DNA of 64,000 nucleotides from an uncultured Oscillospiraceae bacterium (GTDB lineage Bacteria > Bacillota > Clostridia > Oscillospirales > Acutalibacteraceae). How positions within the stretch are numbered: the first letter of the stretch is position 1; each line of letters opens with the position of its first letter. The position numbers and the translations under genes are program-made. The notes under the pieces are model-generated. The model was not told where the DNA came from. It was given only the letters and a program-made list of their open reading frames with translations, and ran no database searches. Below, one piece after another: positions 49,201 to 58,700 of this stretch. Where the stretch lies: assembly GCA_900540275.1 (NCBI GenBank), contig UQFO01000001.1:1-64000 (forward strand), in the 5' to 3' direction.

Positions 49201-50928
49201 ATGAGAAAGCTGATGCTCGGCAATGAAGCCGTTGCAAGGGGATTATTTGAGGCCGGCGTGAAAATTGCGTCGAGCTATCCCGGTACGCCCAGTACCGAAA
49301 TTACGGAATATACGGCGCTATACGATGAAATCGACTGCGAATGGGCGCCGAATGAAAAGGTTGCGGCTGAGGTCGCGGCCGGCGCGTCGTTTGCGGGCGC
49401 GCGTTCCTTCTGCGCGATGAAGCACGTCGGTTTAAACGTTGCGGCGGACCCGTTCTTTACGATGAGCTATATCGGCGTAAACGGCGGTATGGTGCTCGCC
49501 GTGGCGGACGACCCCGGCATGCATTCCTCGCAGAATGAACAGGACTCCCGCCATTACGCGATGGCGGCAAAGGTACCAATGCTCGAGCCCTCGGATTCCG
49601 CGGAATGTAAGGACTACGCAAAGCTTGCCTACGAAATAAGCGAGCAGTTCGACACGCCTGTCGTGCTGCGTTTGACCACAAGGGTATCCCACTCCAGAAG
49701 CCTGGTAGAGCTGGGGGAGCGGCAGGAGCTCGATTTAAAGCCCTATGAGAAAAACCCGCAGAAAAACGTGATGCTGCCCGCGATGGCAAAGAAAAAGCAT
49801 GTGATTGTGGAACAGCGCACGAGGGACCTGGCCGAATACGCGGAAACCTCCGGCATCAACCGTGTGGAGATGAACAGCACGAAAATCGGCGTAATCACCT
49901 CCGGCATGAGCTACCAGTACGCAAAAGAAGCGCTCGGCGAAAACGCCTCTTATTTAAAGCTTGGCATGGTGTTCCCGCTGCCGGTTAAGCTGATACAGGA
50001 TTTCGCCGCTAAGGTCGATACGCTCTACGTCATCGAAGAGCTCGACGACTTTATCGAAACGCATTGCCGGAAAATCGGTTTGAACCCAATCGGCAAAGAG
50101 GTATTCTCACTTTGCGGTGAGTTTTCACAGAATATCGTCCGCAAAAATATTTTGGGCGTTGAGCCCCAGAGCGACGCGCTCGACATGGACATCCCCATGC
50201 GCCCGCCGGTCATGTGCTGCGGCTGCCCGCACCGCGGGCTGTTCTACGCGCTCAAAAAATGTAAGGTTTATGTCAGCGGCGACATCGGCTGCTACACGCT
50301 CGGCGCGTCCGCGCCGCTTTCTATGATGGATACCTGCGTCTGCATGGGCGCATCTGTCTCGGCGCTGCATGGCTACAATAAGGCGCGCGGCGCGCAGGCG
50401 GAGAAAAAGTCTGTCGCTGTCATCGGCGACTCCACCTTCATGCATTCCGGCGTGACCGGACTCATAGACATTGCGTACAACGCGACAAACTCTGTCGTGA
50501 TTATCCTGGATAACTCCATTACCGGCATGACGGGCCACCAGCAGAACCCGACGACCGGCTATAATATTAAGGGCGACCCGGCGCTTGCCGTCAACCTGGA
50601 AGACCTCTGCCATTCCGTCGGAATCGACAGGGTGCAGGTCGTAGACCCCTACGATTTGAAGCAGACGATGGCCGTCATCAAAGAAGAGCTGGAGGCGGAC
50701 GCCCCCTCCGTCATTATTTCGCGCCGTCCGTGCGCGCTGCTCAAATATGTTAAGCACAAGCCCGCGCTTACCGTCAATAAAGAAAAATGCATCGGCTGCA
50801 AGGCGTGCTTCGGCATCGGCTGCCCCGCCATCAGCATGAAGGACGGCAAGGCTGAAATCGACCATACCCAATGTGTCGGCTGCGGCATCTGCGAAGGCCT
50901 CTGCCCGAAGCACGCCATTGAGCAGTAA
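49201..50928 (+). CDS. iorA: Indolepyruvate:ferredoxin oxidoreductase alpha subunit
   Basis: 575 residues. N-terminal pyrimidine-binding domain (LMLGNEAVARGLFEAGVKIA), the TPP-binding domain (GDIGCYTLGASAPLSMMDTC, GDSTFMHSGVTGLIDIAYNA, then LDNSITGMTGHQQNP) and a C-terminal 2[4Fe-4S] ferredoxin (CIGCKACFGIGCP, CVGCGICEGLCPKHA). It oxidises aryl-2-oxoacids to arylacetyl-CoA with ferredoxin reduction. 24 bases separate it from iorB. Confidence 0.97.
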   Translation: MRKLMLGNEAVARGLFEAGVKIASSYPGTPSTEITEYTALYDEIDCEWAPNEKVAAEVAAGASFAGARSFCAMKHVGLNVAADPFFTMSYIGVNGGMVLAVADDPGMHSSQNEQDSRHYAMAAKVPMLEPSDSAECKDYAKLAYEISEQFDTPVVLRLTTRVSHSRSLVELGERQELDLKPYEKNPQKNVMLPAMAKKKHVIVEQRTRDLAEYAETSGINRVEMNSTKIGVITSGMSYQYAKEALGENASYLKLGMVFPLPVKLIQDFAAKVDTLYVIEELDDFIETHCRKIGLNPIGKEVFSLCGEFSQNIVRKNILGVEPQSDALDMDIPMRPPVMCCGCPHRGLFYALKKCKVYVSGDIGCYTLGASAPLSMMDTCVCMGASVSALHGYNKARGAQAEKKSVAVIGDSTFMHSGVTGLIDIAYNATNSVVIILDNSITGMTGHQQNPTTGYNIKGDPALAVNLEDLCHSVGIDRVQVVDPYDLKQTMAVIKEELEADAPSVIISRRPCALLKYVKHKPALTVNKEKCIGCKACFGIGCPAISMKDGKAEIDHTQCVGCGICEGLCPKHAIEQ

Positions 50929-50952
50929 GCCCGGAAAGGAAGGAAACAAATT

Positions 50953-51531
50953 ATGGATAACAATGTAAAATCAGTGTTGATTGTCGGCGTCGGCGGACAG
51001 GGCACCCTGCTTGCCAGCCGCCTTCTGGGCAACGCCATGCTGCGCATGGGGAATGACGTAAAGGTTTCTGAGGTACACGGAATGAGCCAGCGCGGCGGTT
51101 CCGTCGTCACCTATGTTCGCTATGGCGAAAAGGTGTATTCCCCGATTCTCGAGGAGGGCGAGGCCGACTACATCCTGTCCTTTGAACAGCTTGAAACGGC
51201 GCGCTTCCTGCCGTATTTAAAGAAGGGCGGGACTATTATTTCGAACACGCAGACAATCGATCCAATGCCAGTCATTACAGGGGCAAAGGAATACCCGCAG
51301 GGCATTATGGAGGCGCTTGCCGATAAGGGCGTTAAGCTCGTGCAGGCCGACGCGCTTGCACTTGCGGAAGAGGCGGGTTCGGTAAAGGCGGTAAACGTTG
51401 TGCTCATCGGTGTGATGGCAAAGCATCTCGGCCTTGAGAAGCAGGTCTGGCTCGACACCATAAAGGAAACTGTCCCGGCAAAGTTTGTCGAGATGAACCT
51501 GAAAGCGTTTGAGCTTGGCTACGCGCAGTAA
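50953..51531 (+). CDS. iorB: Indolepyruvate:ferredoxin oxidoreductase beta subunit
   Basis: 192 residues of the pyruvate/ketoisovalerate oxidoreductase gamma-type domain: SVLIVGVGGQGTLLASRLLG at the N-terminus and VSEVHGMSQRGGSVVTYVRY. Partner of IorA. Good AAAGGAAGG site upstream. Operon paaK-iorA-iorB ends at the following terminator. Confidence 0.96.
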   Translation: MDNNVKSVLIVGVGGQGTLLASRLLGNAMLRMGNDVKVSEVHGMSQRGGSVVTYVRYGEKVYSPILEEGEADYILSFEQLETARFLPYLKKGGTIISNTQTIDPMPVITGAKEYPQGIMEALADKGVKLVQADALALAEEAGSVKAVNVVLIGVMAKHLGLEKQVWLDTIKETVPAKFVEMNLKAFELGYAQ

Positions 51532-51547
51532 CAAATAATAAAAAGCC

Positions 51548-51583
51548 GAAAGAGGCGGGAGCTAAACTCCCGCCTCTTTTTAT
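51548..51583. terminator. Bidirectional terminator after iorB
   Basis: AGAGGCGGGAG (51551-51561) pairs perfectly with CTCCCGCCTCT (51567-51577), with TTTT after it and AAA before it; it also serves the convergent hydrolase gene. Confidence 0.9.
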
Positions 51584-51596
51584 GTCGCTAAAGTAT

Positions 51597-52415
51597 TCAG
51601 CATTCCCCTTCAAGAAAGCGTATAAGCGTACAGTTGAACTGCTCGAGCACATCGTAAAACGCGCCGTGCCCTGCTTTTTCAAATGGGAAAAGCTTGGAGC
51701 CGCGGATATTTTCGTGCATGATTTCCGCCATGCCGAACGGGCAGATTTTATCCTCCCGGCCATGGAAAATACCTGTAGGCACATGTATACGGGCAAGGTC
51801 GTCAAACAGGCACTCGTCGCGCAGGGATATGAGCGATTTCATTTCCCCGATTCCGGAAGCGCTGTTGCTGACATGCAGCAGCCAATCCATGAACGCGTCG
51901 GAATGCTTCTGCTCAAAGAAAATACTGCCGAAGTACTTGTTGAGCGCGGGCCTGTCGCGGCAGCCGAGCGCGATGAGTTTGTTTGTGTCGTCCACGGCGT
52001 TCCCATACGGGTTGCGCGCGGTCTTGCTGTAGGAGGGGACGGCGGCGTCGAGCAGGCAGAGCTTTGACACGCCGCAGCCCTTATAAAGCGCCATATACCT
52101 TGTTACAATTGCCCCGCCCATCGAAAAGCCCAGCAGCGCAAAGCGATTTAAACCCAGCGCTTGGATTACGCAGTACAGGTCGGACGCCATCTGGTCGTAA
52201 TCGTAACCGCACGCTGTCGCGTCCGACTCGCCAAAGCCGCGCAGGTCGGGCATTACGACGCGGTATCCCGCTTTAAGCAGCGCGGGTATCTGGTATTCGA
52301 ACATTTTGTGGGACAGAGGCCACCCGTGCACTAATACGATGGCCTTGTCGCAGCCTCTTCTTTTTAAATCGTAAACGGCTATCTTCGCGCCGTCGTTTGA
52401 TTTCACATAAAACAT
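51597..52415 (-). CDS. Alpha/beta-hydrolase
   Basis: 272 residues. Oxyanion motif VLVHGWPLSHKMFEYQ, nucleophile elbow GFSMGG (Ser about 103), an Asp in GREDKICPFG and a His in EKAGHGAFYDV complete the usual triad. The sequence is close to the haloperoxidase/esterase-type hydrolases. The substrate is unknown. It has its own ribosome site (AGGGAG) and faces the iorB terminator. Confidence 0.92.
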   Translation of the reverse strand: MFYVKSNDGAKIAVYDLKRRGCDKAIVLVHGWPLSHKMFEYQIPALLKAGYRVVMPDLRGFGESDATACGYDYDQMASDLYCVIQALGLNRFALLGFSMGGAIVTRYMALYKGCGVSKLCLLDAAVPSYSKTARNPYGNAVDDTNKLIALGCRDRPALNKYFGSIFFEQKHSDAFMDWLLHVSNSASGIGEMKSLISLRDECLFDDLARIHVPTGIFHGREDKICPFGMAEIMHENIRGSKLFPFEKAGHGAFYDVLEQFNCTLIRFLEGEC

Positions 52416-52545
52416 AGCAAATCTCCCTTATATAATAGAATCGGCCGCCCGCAGCGCAAAATGATATGAATAGGCGGCTTTGCCGTGGTATCAGTATATG
52501 AAACGCAACCTGATAAAGTGCGCCGGGTTCCGTCAAAGAAAGGGG

Positions 52546-52574
52546 TTGACAACTGTAGACTATTGTGATAGTAT
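52546..52574 (+). promoter_or_regulatory. BlaI-type promoter/operator
   Basis: TTGACA (52546-52551), 17-base spacer, TAGTAT (52569-52574). The inverted repeat ACTAT-tgtg-ATAGT (52559-52572) overlaps the spacer and -10 box, where BlaI/MecI repressors bind in comparable operons. Self-regulation by the first gene product is likely. Confidence 0.65.
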
Positions 52575-52607
52575 ATAGACGAACAGAATAGTCTGGAGGC
52601 GGAACCA

Positions 52608-52967
52608 ATGGATAAAATCAAACTGTTTGAAAGCGAGCTTAAGCTTATGGAGCTGCTCTGGGCGCAGGAGCCCACAACGGCCAAGGAGCTGAGCCTCTTG
52701 GCAGAGGAGGCTTATGGGTGGAATAAAAATACGACCTATACCGTCATTAAAAAATTGGTGGAAAAGGGCGCGGTCAAACGAAGCGAGCCCGCTTTCCAGT
52801 GTGCTTCTTTGATTCGCAGGCAGGACGTTGCGAGGGAAGAGACGAAAACACTGATTAACCGGCTGTTCGGCGGCTCTAAGAAAGCGTTTTTCTCCGCTTT
52901 TTTGGAGGACGAGGGCCTGACTGGCGAGGAGCTTGAGGAACTGAAAAAAATGATAGAAAAGCGGTGA
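52608..52967 (+). CDS. BlaI/MecI-type transcriptional repressor
   Basis: 119 residues. Winged helix: LKLMELLWAQEPTTAKELSL, then AEEAYGWNKNTTYTVIKKLV and EKGAVKRSE, followed by a dimerisation helix region. The family is cleaved by a partner M56 protease; that partner is encoded next, overlapping by 4 bases. The usual cleavage site Asn-Phe cannot be placed with confidence here. Confidence 0.92.
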   Translation: MDKIKLFESELKLMELLWAQEPTTAKELSLLAEEAYGWNKNTTYTVIKKLVEKGAVKRSEPAFQCASLIRRQDVAREETKTLINRLFGGSKKAFFSAFLEDEGLTGEELEELKKMIEKR

Positions 52968-52972
52968 GGCCA

Positions 52973-53881
52973 ATGGTTGGCGAGCTCTTTTACTGGGTGC
53001 TCAATATGAGCATCAGCGCGTCCCTTGCGGGGCTTTTGATTTTACTGCTGCGCAAAATCAGGCGGATTCCCCGGGTTGTCCCGTATGTCCTTTGGATGGT
53101 GCCGCTGCTTCGTTTTTGGCTGCCGTTCGGGCTTACAAGCAATTTCAGCCTGTTTCGCGTGCTTTCCTGGTTTACGTTAAGGTCGGTGCCTGTGCTTGAC
53201 AGCGGTTCCTTAACAATACTCAACAGCATAACGCTTGCTGAAACTTATAATCCGTTTACCTTCCTGGATGAACGGATTGCGCAGCTGTTTTTTATTGCCG
53301 GCCTAGTCTGGCTTGTTGTATTCGCGGCGCTCTTTCTCGCTTCGGCAGCGCTTTACTTCATTACAAAGGCGGAAATCAGGGACGCGGTCAGGCTGTCGGG
53401 CAACGTGTATGAATCACCGAAGATCACCGCCCCCGCCGTGTACGGCGTAATCAGGCCGAAGGTCATCCTGCCGGCTGGGCTTGATGGGGAGGTGCGCAGA
53501 TACGTACTGCTCCATGAGCAGGTACACATCAAAAGGCGCGACAACCTGCTGCGCTGTGTGGCTGTCGTTACGGCGTGCCTTCACTGGTTTAACCCGCTGT
53601 CATGGGTTTTCCTCCGCTGCTTTTTTGCCGACATGGAGCTTTCCTGCGATGAAAAGGTGCTGAAAATATGCGGGGACGGACAGAAAAAAGCTTACGCGTA
53701 TGCGCTGATTGGAATCCGGGAGAAAAAAACCGTGTTTGCCTCAGCGTTCGGCGGCGCGAAAACGAGGGTGCGCGTTGAAAGCATTTTGTCATACAAAAAA
53801 ATGACCGTCTTTTCCGCGGCCTGCTGCGCCGTTTTTATTGCGGTGTTCGCCGCCGCGCTGCTGACCAACGCCGCCGTATAA
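52973..53881 (+). CDS. BlaR1/MecR1-type M56 metallopeptidase, no sensor domain
   Basis: About 302 residues from the ATG at 52973 (GAGG close upstream; GTG at 52964 is the alternative). Membrane helices near the N-terminus and the zinc motif HEQVH with a downstream ADMELSCDE ligand motif. True BlaR1/MecR1 proteins are about 580-600 residues with a penicillin-binding C-terminal domain; this one ends after one final helix. Its signal must therefore come from elsewhere, perhaps from the next two proteins. Confidence 0.9.
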   Translation: MVGELFYWVLNMSISASLAGLLILLLRKIRRIPRVVPYVLWMVPLLRFWLPFGLTSNFSLFRVLSWFTLRSVPVLDSGSLTILNSITLAETYNPFTFLDERIAQLFFIAGLVWLVVFAALFLASAALYFITKAEIRDAVRLSGNVYESPKITAPAVYGVIRPKVILPAGLDGEVRRYVLLHEQVHIKRRDNLLRCVAVVTACLHWFNPLSWVFLRCFFADMELSCDEKVLKICGDGQKKAYAYALIGIREKKTVFASAFGGAKTRVRVESILSYKKMTVFSAACCAVFIAVFAAALLTNAAV

Positions 53882-53891
53882 GGAGGACGTC

Positions 53892-54851
53892 ATGAAACGT
53901 AAATATATATCCTTTTATTTTCTTTCCCTTTTTCTGGTTCTCGCGGCGAGCGCCTATCCGATATATATGGGTGTAAAAACGCTGCTCTACTATATGTCTG
54001 AGGGCGCTGTCAGAGCGGAGGACTACCCCAAATATGTCATCCCTTACGCGCCTATGTGCATCGCTGTTATTTTAGCCGCGCTGCTTATGCCTCTGTTTTA
54101 CCGTGTGTTCAAGCGGCATTCCCTTTGGACGGCGACAATTTTCAGCGTCCTTGTTTTTATAGCGGGGGAGTTGTTTTTTGAGCAGATAAAGGTCATTACC
54201 GGGTATGAGACGGAGTTTTTGCCTGTAAGCTCCTGGCAGATGAGCCTGTGCGCTGCGACGCCGGAGGCTCTGCGCGCGATAGGGGAGCCAGCCTTTGCAC
54301 AAAACAATCCAGCGTTTAAGGCGCACTTCTATTTTATCGCGGTTGTAATTATCGCCGCGGTCGTCATATTGCTTTACGGCTTTACCCATATGCTTAAAAC
54401 AGGCGACAAAGCAAGAAAAAAGCCGCTGATAGTGCAGCTTATCTGTATTTCTGTTTTTATTGGGCTGTGCGTGCTTGCGTGCCTGACAGCCTTTTACCGC
54501 AGCGGGACGCTCTCAATTTCGCCGCTGTCGGCGTTTTTGACGGGCTTGTTCTTTGTCGTGCTCGGCGTAACGGCCGGAACCTATTTTGGAAGTGTTTTAT
54601 ATGGAAAAAGGAGGTCGTTTTCCATTGCTTTACCCGCTGTAACGGCGGTGCTTGCTACAGCCGCCATGTATTGCGGCGAGCTGCTGCTTATGTGCGGAAA
54701 GCTGTTTTCCTTTGGCAGCGGATGGTTTTTCAGCCCGGTCCTGCAAACCCCGTTTTCCCCCTGCGACGTGCTGGTAATTCTGCTCCCTGGCGCCATAACC
54801 TATGGCATAATGGTTCTGCTGAATAATACCTCAAAGAAGGAGGCGGTATAA
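53892..54851 (+). CDS. Polytopic membrane protein of the BlaI/R1-type operon
   Basis: 319 residues with about eight membrane helices (starting near residues 8, 52, 76, 145, 178, 212, 245, 290), no recognised family. It starts 11 bases after the peptidase gene with AAGGAGG upstream and stops just before the lipoprotein start. Its constant place in this four-gene unit suggests it is either the target or the sensor partner. Confidence 0.8.
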   Translation: MKRKYISFYFLSLFLVLAASAYPIYMGVKTLLYYMSEGAVRAEDYPKYVIPYAPMCIAVILAALLMPLFYRVFKRHSLWTATIFSVLVFIAGELFFEQIKVITGYETEFLPVSSWQMSLCAATPEALRAIGEPAFAQNNPAFKAHFYFIAVVIIAAVVILLYGFTHMLKTGDKARKKPLIVQLICISVFIGLCVLACLTAFYRSGTLSISPLSAFLTGLFFVVLGVTAGTYFGSVLYGKRRSFSIALPAVTAVLATAAMYCGELLLMCGKLFSFGSGWFFSPVLQTPFSPCDVLVILLPGAITYGIMVLLNNTSKKEAV

Positions 54852-55406
54852 ATGAAGCGTGCCGCGGCCTATCTGTGTATCCTGGTGCTTTTCTTGCTTT
54901 CAGGCTGTTCGGGCGGCGCTGGGCAGATGGACCCCCCGACAGACGCGCAGGGCTTATACACCGGATTTTCCGACGTGCCCGGAAGCTGTACGATGGAGGA
55001 AGCGGGCAGCTTGGGCTATTATGTAATGCTCGATTTGGAGGACTCCAAAAATCGGGACGCATGGAACAAATTTACCCGAAGCGTACAGGATGGACAGAAC
55101 GCCTATATACGGATTGCGCAGTTCTATTCTGAAGAGAAAGCCAAGCCTTATTTTCTTGATTTATACCATCAAAACGGCTCTTATTACCTTTTTGATGAAA
55201 GCGCAGGCAAACAAAAGCCGGAGCCGTACCCATATTTGCTGACGCTCAGGGGGGCAGACGGAATTCCTCCGAAGGACAGCACGGCCGTCGTTTTGTCCGA
55301 AGATGATACGCTTACCTTTTCGGATGTTATGGAATCGCTTTATTCCAGCACAATACCTGAAAAACCGAAGAAATTCCGTATTGTTTTTTTTCGTAATCCG
55401 GCCTAA
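54852..55406 (+). CDS. Lipoprotein ending the BlaI/R1-type operon
   Basis: 184 residues; signal peptide with lipobox LLSGC, start directly after the previous stop with AAGGAGG upstream. The mature part has a small alpha/beta pattern (NAYIRIAQFYSEEKAKPYFL and TLTFSDVMESLYS) and no known domain. An external partner or sensor for the operon's peptidase is an inference from its location. Confidence 0.8.
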   Translation: MKRAAAYLCILVLFLLSGCSGGAGQMDPPTDAQGLYTGFSDVPGSCTMEEAGSLGYYVMLDLEDSKNRDAWNKFTRSVQDGQNAYIRIAQFYSEEKAKPYFLDLYHQNGSYYLFDESAGKQKPEPYPYLLTLRGADGIPPKDSTAVVLSEDDTLTFSDVMESLYSSTIPEKPKKFRIVFFRNPA

Positions 55407-55420
55407 TTTCCATGAAGCCG

Positions 55421-55453
55421 CTCCCGCTGTGTTTCAAGCAGCGGGAGTTTTTT
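55421..55453 (+). terminator. Terminator of the BlaI/R1-type operon
   Basis: CTCCCGCTG (55421-55429) pairs with CAGCGGGAG (55439-55447), followed by six Ts. Confidence 0.88.
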
Positions 55454-55530
55454 GAACAGAAAATATAGTTTTAGTTAACCTATTTTTTATGAAAAACCAT
55501 ATACCGGGCCATTCGTATTGTTTCCTTTCT

Positions 55531-55546
55531 TTGAAAACGTTTACAT
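55531..55546 (+). promoter_or_regulatory. Catabolite-responsive element (cre)-like site upstream of the pullulanase
   Basis: TTGAAAACGTTTACAT fits the CcpA cre consensus WTGNAANCGNWNNCW at all fixed positions. It lies about 95 bases upstream of the -10 box, a place where CcpA can activate rather than repress. Confidence 0.65.
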
Positions 55547-55633
55547 GCCATTTTTTATTCACATTGCAATAAAAAAACAGGGAAAGATTGTTCATCTATC
55601 TGGAAAAAATGTGTGTTCCTTTTTATTGTGTTA

Positions 55634-55702
55634 TGTTATAATTTTAAGTAAGAATGGACGAGTTTTTAAAAGCTTTTGGGTAAGAAGTAAAACTCGTCCA
55701 TT
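55634..55702 (+). promoter_or_regulatory. Extended -10 promoter and 5' hairpin leader of the pullulanase gene
   Basis: TG-T-TATAAT (55634-55642) should start transcription near 55649. From 55653 a perfect 14-bp stem, AATGGACGAGTTTT (55653-55666) with AAAACTCGTCCATT (55689-55702), encloses a 22-base loop. The mRNA thus begins with a long hairpin; it ends 10 bases before the ribosome site. Confidence 0.7.
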
Positions 55703-55727
55703 GAACTGCAACAAAGGAGAGGATTTT

Positions 55728-58700
55728 TTGAAAGCAAGAAAACTCTTAGCGGCTTTCCTGTGTGTGCTCATGACGATTTCCGTTATGGTACTGCCCACGC
55801 AGGCGGCTGTCACAGGAGACGAAGCAACTGGCGCGTACACGAACAGTACGGAGCCCTACAGCACCTACAACGGCAGCGACCTGGGCGCGACCTACACAAA
55901 GGCCGCAACGACGTTCAAGGTATGGGCGCCGAGTGCTTCAAAGGTTCAGATTAAGCGCTATACGACCGGCTCTGACGCAGAGGCCGGCGCAGCGGTAATC
56001 GAGACGAAGGACATGTCGAAGGATAACTCCAACGGCGTCTGGTCCATCAAAATCAACGGCGACTTGAACGGTACATATTACACATACCTTGTTACCGTGA
56101 ACGGCAAAACGAACGAGACGCAGGACGTTTATTCCGTCGCGACAGGCGTCAACGGTGAGCGTTCGATGGTCATCGACCTTTCCACGACCAATCCCGAGGG
56201 CTGGAACAGCGATTCCCACAAGCTCGTGAAAAACCAGACGGACGCGGTCATCTGGGAAGTGCAGGTGCGCGATTTCTCTATCTCCAGTTCTTCCGGCGTC
56301 AGCGACGCGCATAAAGGCAAATACCTTGCCTTTACGGAAAGCGGCACAAAGGTCAACGGCACGGACGACATTTCCACCTGCGTGGATTACCTCGTAAAAC
56401 AGGGCGTCAACTACGTGCACTTGAACCCGGTGTACGATTACGGCTCCGTTGACGAGACCAAGCTCAACAAGCCGCAGTACAACTGGGGCTATGACCCGGT
56501 CAACTATAATGTTCCGGAAGGCTCCTATTCCACAGACCCGTACAAAGGCGAGGTCAGGATTAAGGAATTCAAGCAGATGGTTCAGGCCCTGCACGACAGG
56601 GGTATCGGCGTCATCATGGACGTTGTTTACAACCACACGTATTCCACGGCTTCCAGCTTTGAGAAGACGGTTCCGGGCTACTATTACAGGATGAACGGCA
56701 GCACGTTCTTAAACGGCTCAGGCTGCGGAAACGTAACGGCTTCCGACAAGACGATGTTCCGCAAGTACATCACCGATTCAGTCAAGTACTGGGCGGAGGA
56801 ATACCACATAGACGGCTTCCGCTTTGACCTGATGGGCTGCCACGACATCACGACGATGAACCAGGTCAGGACTACGCTCGATGCAATCGACCAGAGAATC
56901 ATCGTATACGGCGAGCCGTGGATGGCCGACTGGAATTCCAACGGTATCGCAAGCTCCCAGGCCTGCACAATGGACAATGCTTCCAAGGTGAGCGAGCGCG
57001 TCGGCATGTTCAGCGATAAAATCAGGAACGGCCTCAAGGGCGGCACAGACGACGCGACGAAGGGCTATATCCAAGGCTCCACAACCGTAACAGGCGATAT
57101 CAAGGCAGGTATGATGGGAGGCGCAAGCTCCACATGGGGCAAATGGTCGCGCCAGCCCTCCCAGTGCGTCACATACAACTCAGCGCACGATAACCTGACC
57201 CTTTGGGATAAGATTTTAAAATCCAACAGCCTTGCGAATTACGACACGACGAGCAACACCATGCTTTCACAGAACAGGCTGTCCGCCGCGATTGTCCTCA
57301 CCTCTCAGGGTATCCCGTTCTATCTGGCGGGCGAAGAGTTTGCAAGGACGAAGCATGGCGACGGAAACAGCTATAACGCGCCCGACAGCGTAAACCAAAT
57401 CGACTGGACGAGGGTACAGCGCTACAGCGACTTGGTCAGCTATTATAAGGGCCTGATGGAAATCAGGGCGAATTATTCCCCGTTCCGCGACCCGACGACG
57501 GCCTCCGGAAATACAACTTATTTTGTCGAAAACGGCAGCGCCATTGGCTACACGATGCTGAACAAGACGGCGAACGCATCGAAGGAATGGGGCACGGTAG
57601 CGGTACTGACCAACAACACGACCTCCGCAAAGACCCTCACCCTCAAGGTGCAGAGCGGCGCTGCGCTTCCCTCCAGCTGGGTAATCGTTGCAAACGGCAC
57701 GCAGGCAGGCACCAAGAGCCTCGGCACAACCGGCTCAACAGTAAGCGTTCCCGCAAGGTCCGCTATGGTTCTTGTCGATGCGGAGAGCTTTGCCAAGGTT
57801 ACCATTCCGGAAACGGCCTATAAGACCGTAACGGTCAAGCACATCAACCAGAAGACGGGCGAGGTCATCAAGACAATCAACTCCGACTATGAGGTCGGCA
57901 CCACCTACAGGACACAGCCGGACAGCGATATCCTGTTCGACTATAACCTCGTAAAGACCGAGGGCGTTACGAGCGGAACAGTGACGGATAACGTGACGGT
58001 CACCTATTACTATACGCCTGATTCCATCCCGAGCTATACGCTGACGGTCAAATATGTCGACGGTACGGGTAAGGACCTTATGCAGGCCAAGACACAGAAG
58101 CTAAAGCAGGGCGTTCCTTACAGCGAGCAGCATGAGACGATTGCCGGCTATGAGCTCGATACGACGAAGTTCCCGAACAACGCGTTTGGTACGATTTCCG
58201 CCGATACGACGGTCACCTACACATATAAGGCGTCCGCGTACGATAAGCTCAAGGTCCACTACTACAACGGCAATGGCTGGGCAAATCCTTATATCTATGC
58301 ATATGATGATTCCACCGACCTTGTCCTTTTGACCGGCGCATGGCCCGGAACGAAGATGACGGCCGATTCCTCTATGGGCGCCGGCTGGTTTACCTATCCG
58401 GAAGTAGATGTACCGCAGGCTAAGCTGATGTTTACAGACGGCAAGGCTTCCGGCACGCAGCAGGAGCCCGGACAAAACGCACCCGGCTACGAAGCGACCG
58501 GCGAGGTTTGGGTAAAGGACGGCGGAACCTCCTTTAACTCAAAGATTGTCGTAAGCTACATCAACCAGTCTGGTAAAAAGCTTGCGGATGATAAGGTGAT
58601 TGAAGGCACGAAGGTCACGACCTCCGATTCTTACACCACCCAGGGGCTATCCGGCGCCGGCGAGCCGGTGCTGGTTATGGGCGCGCCGCAGGGTAATTGG

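Noticed and set aside
50125..50949. Long antisense frame (274 codons) opposite iorA
   Set aside because: It lies fully antisense to the well-supported iorA and is a by-product of its high-G+C codon use. No family resemblance and no ribosome site.
55518..55727. 70-codon N-terminal extension of the pullulanase
   Set aside because: It includes the cre-like site, the promoter and the 5' hairpin; the TTG at 55728 has a strong ribosome site and begins a clean signal peptide.
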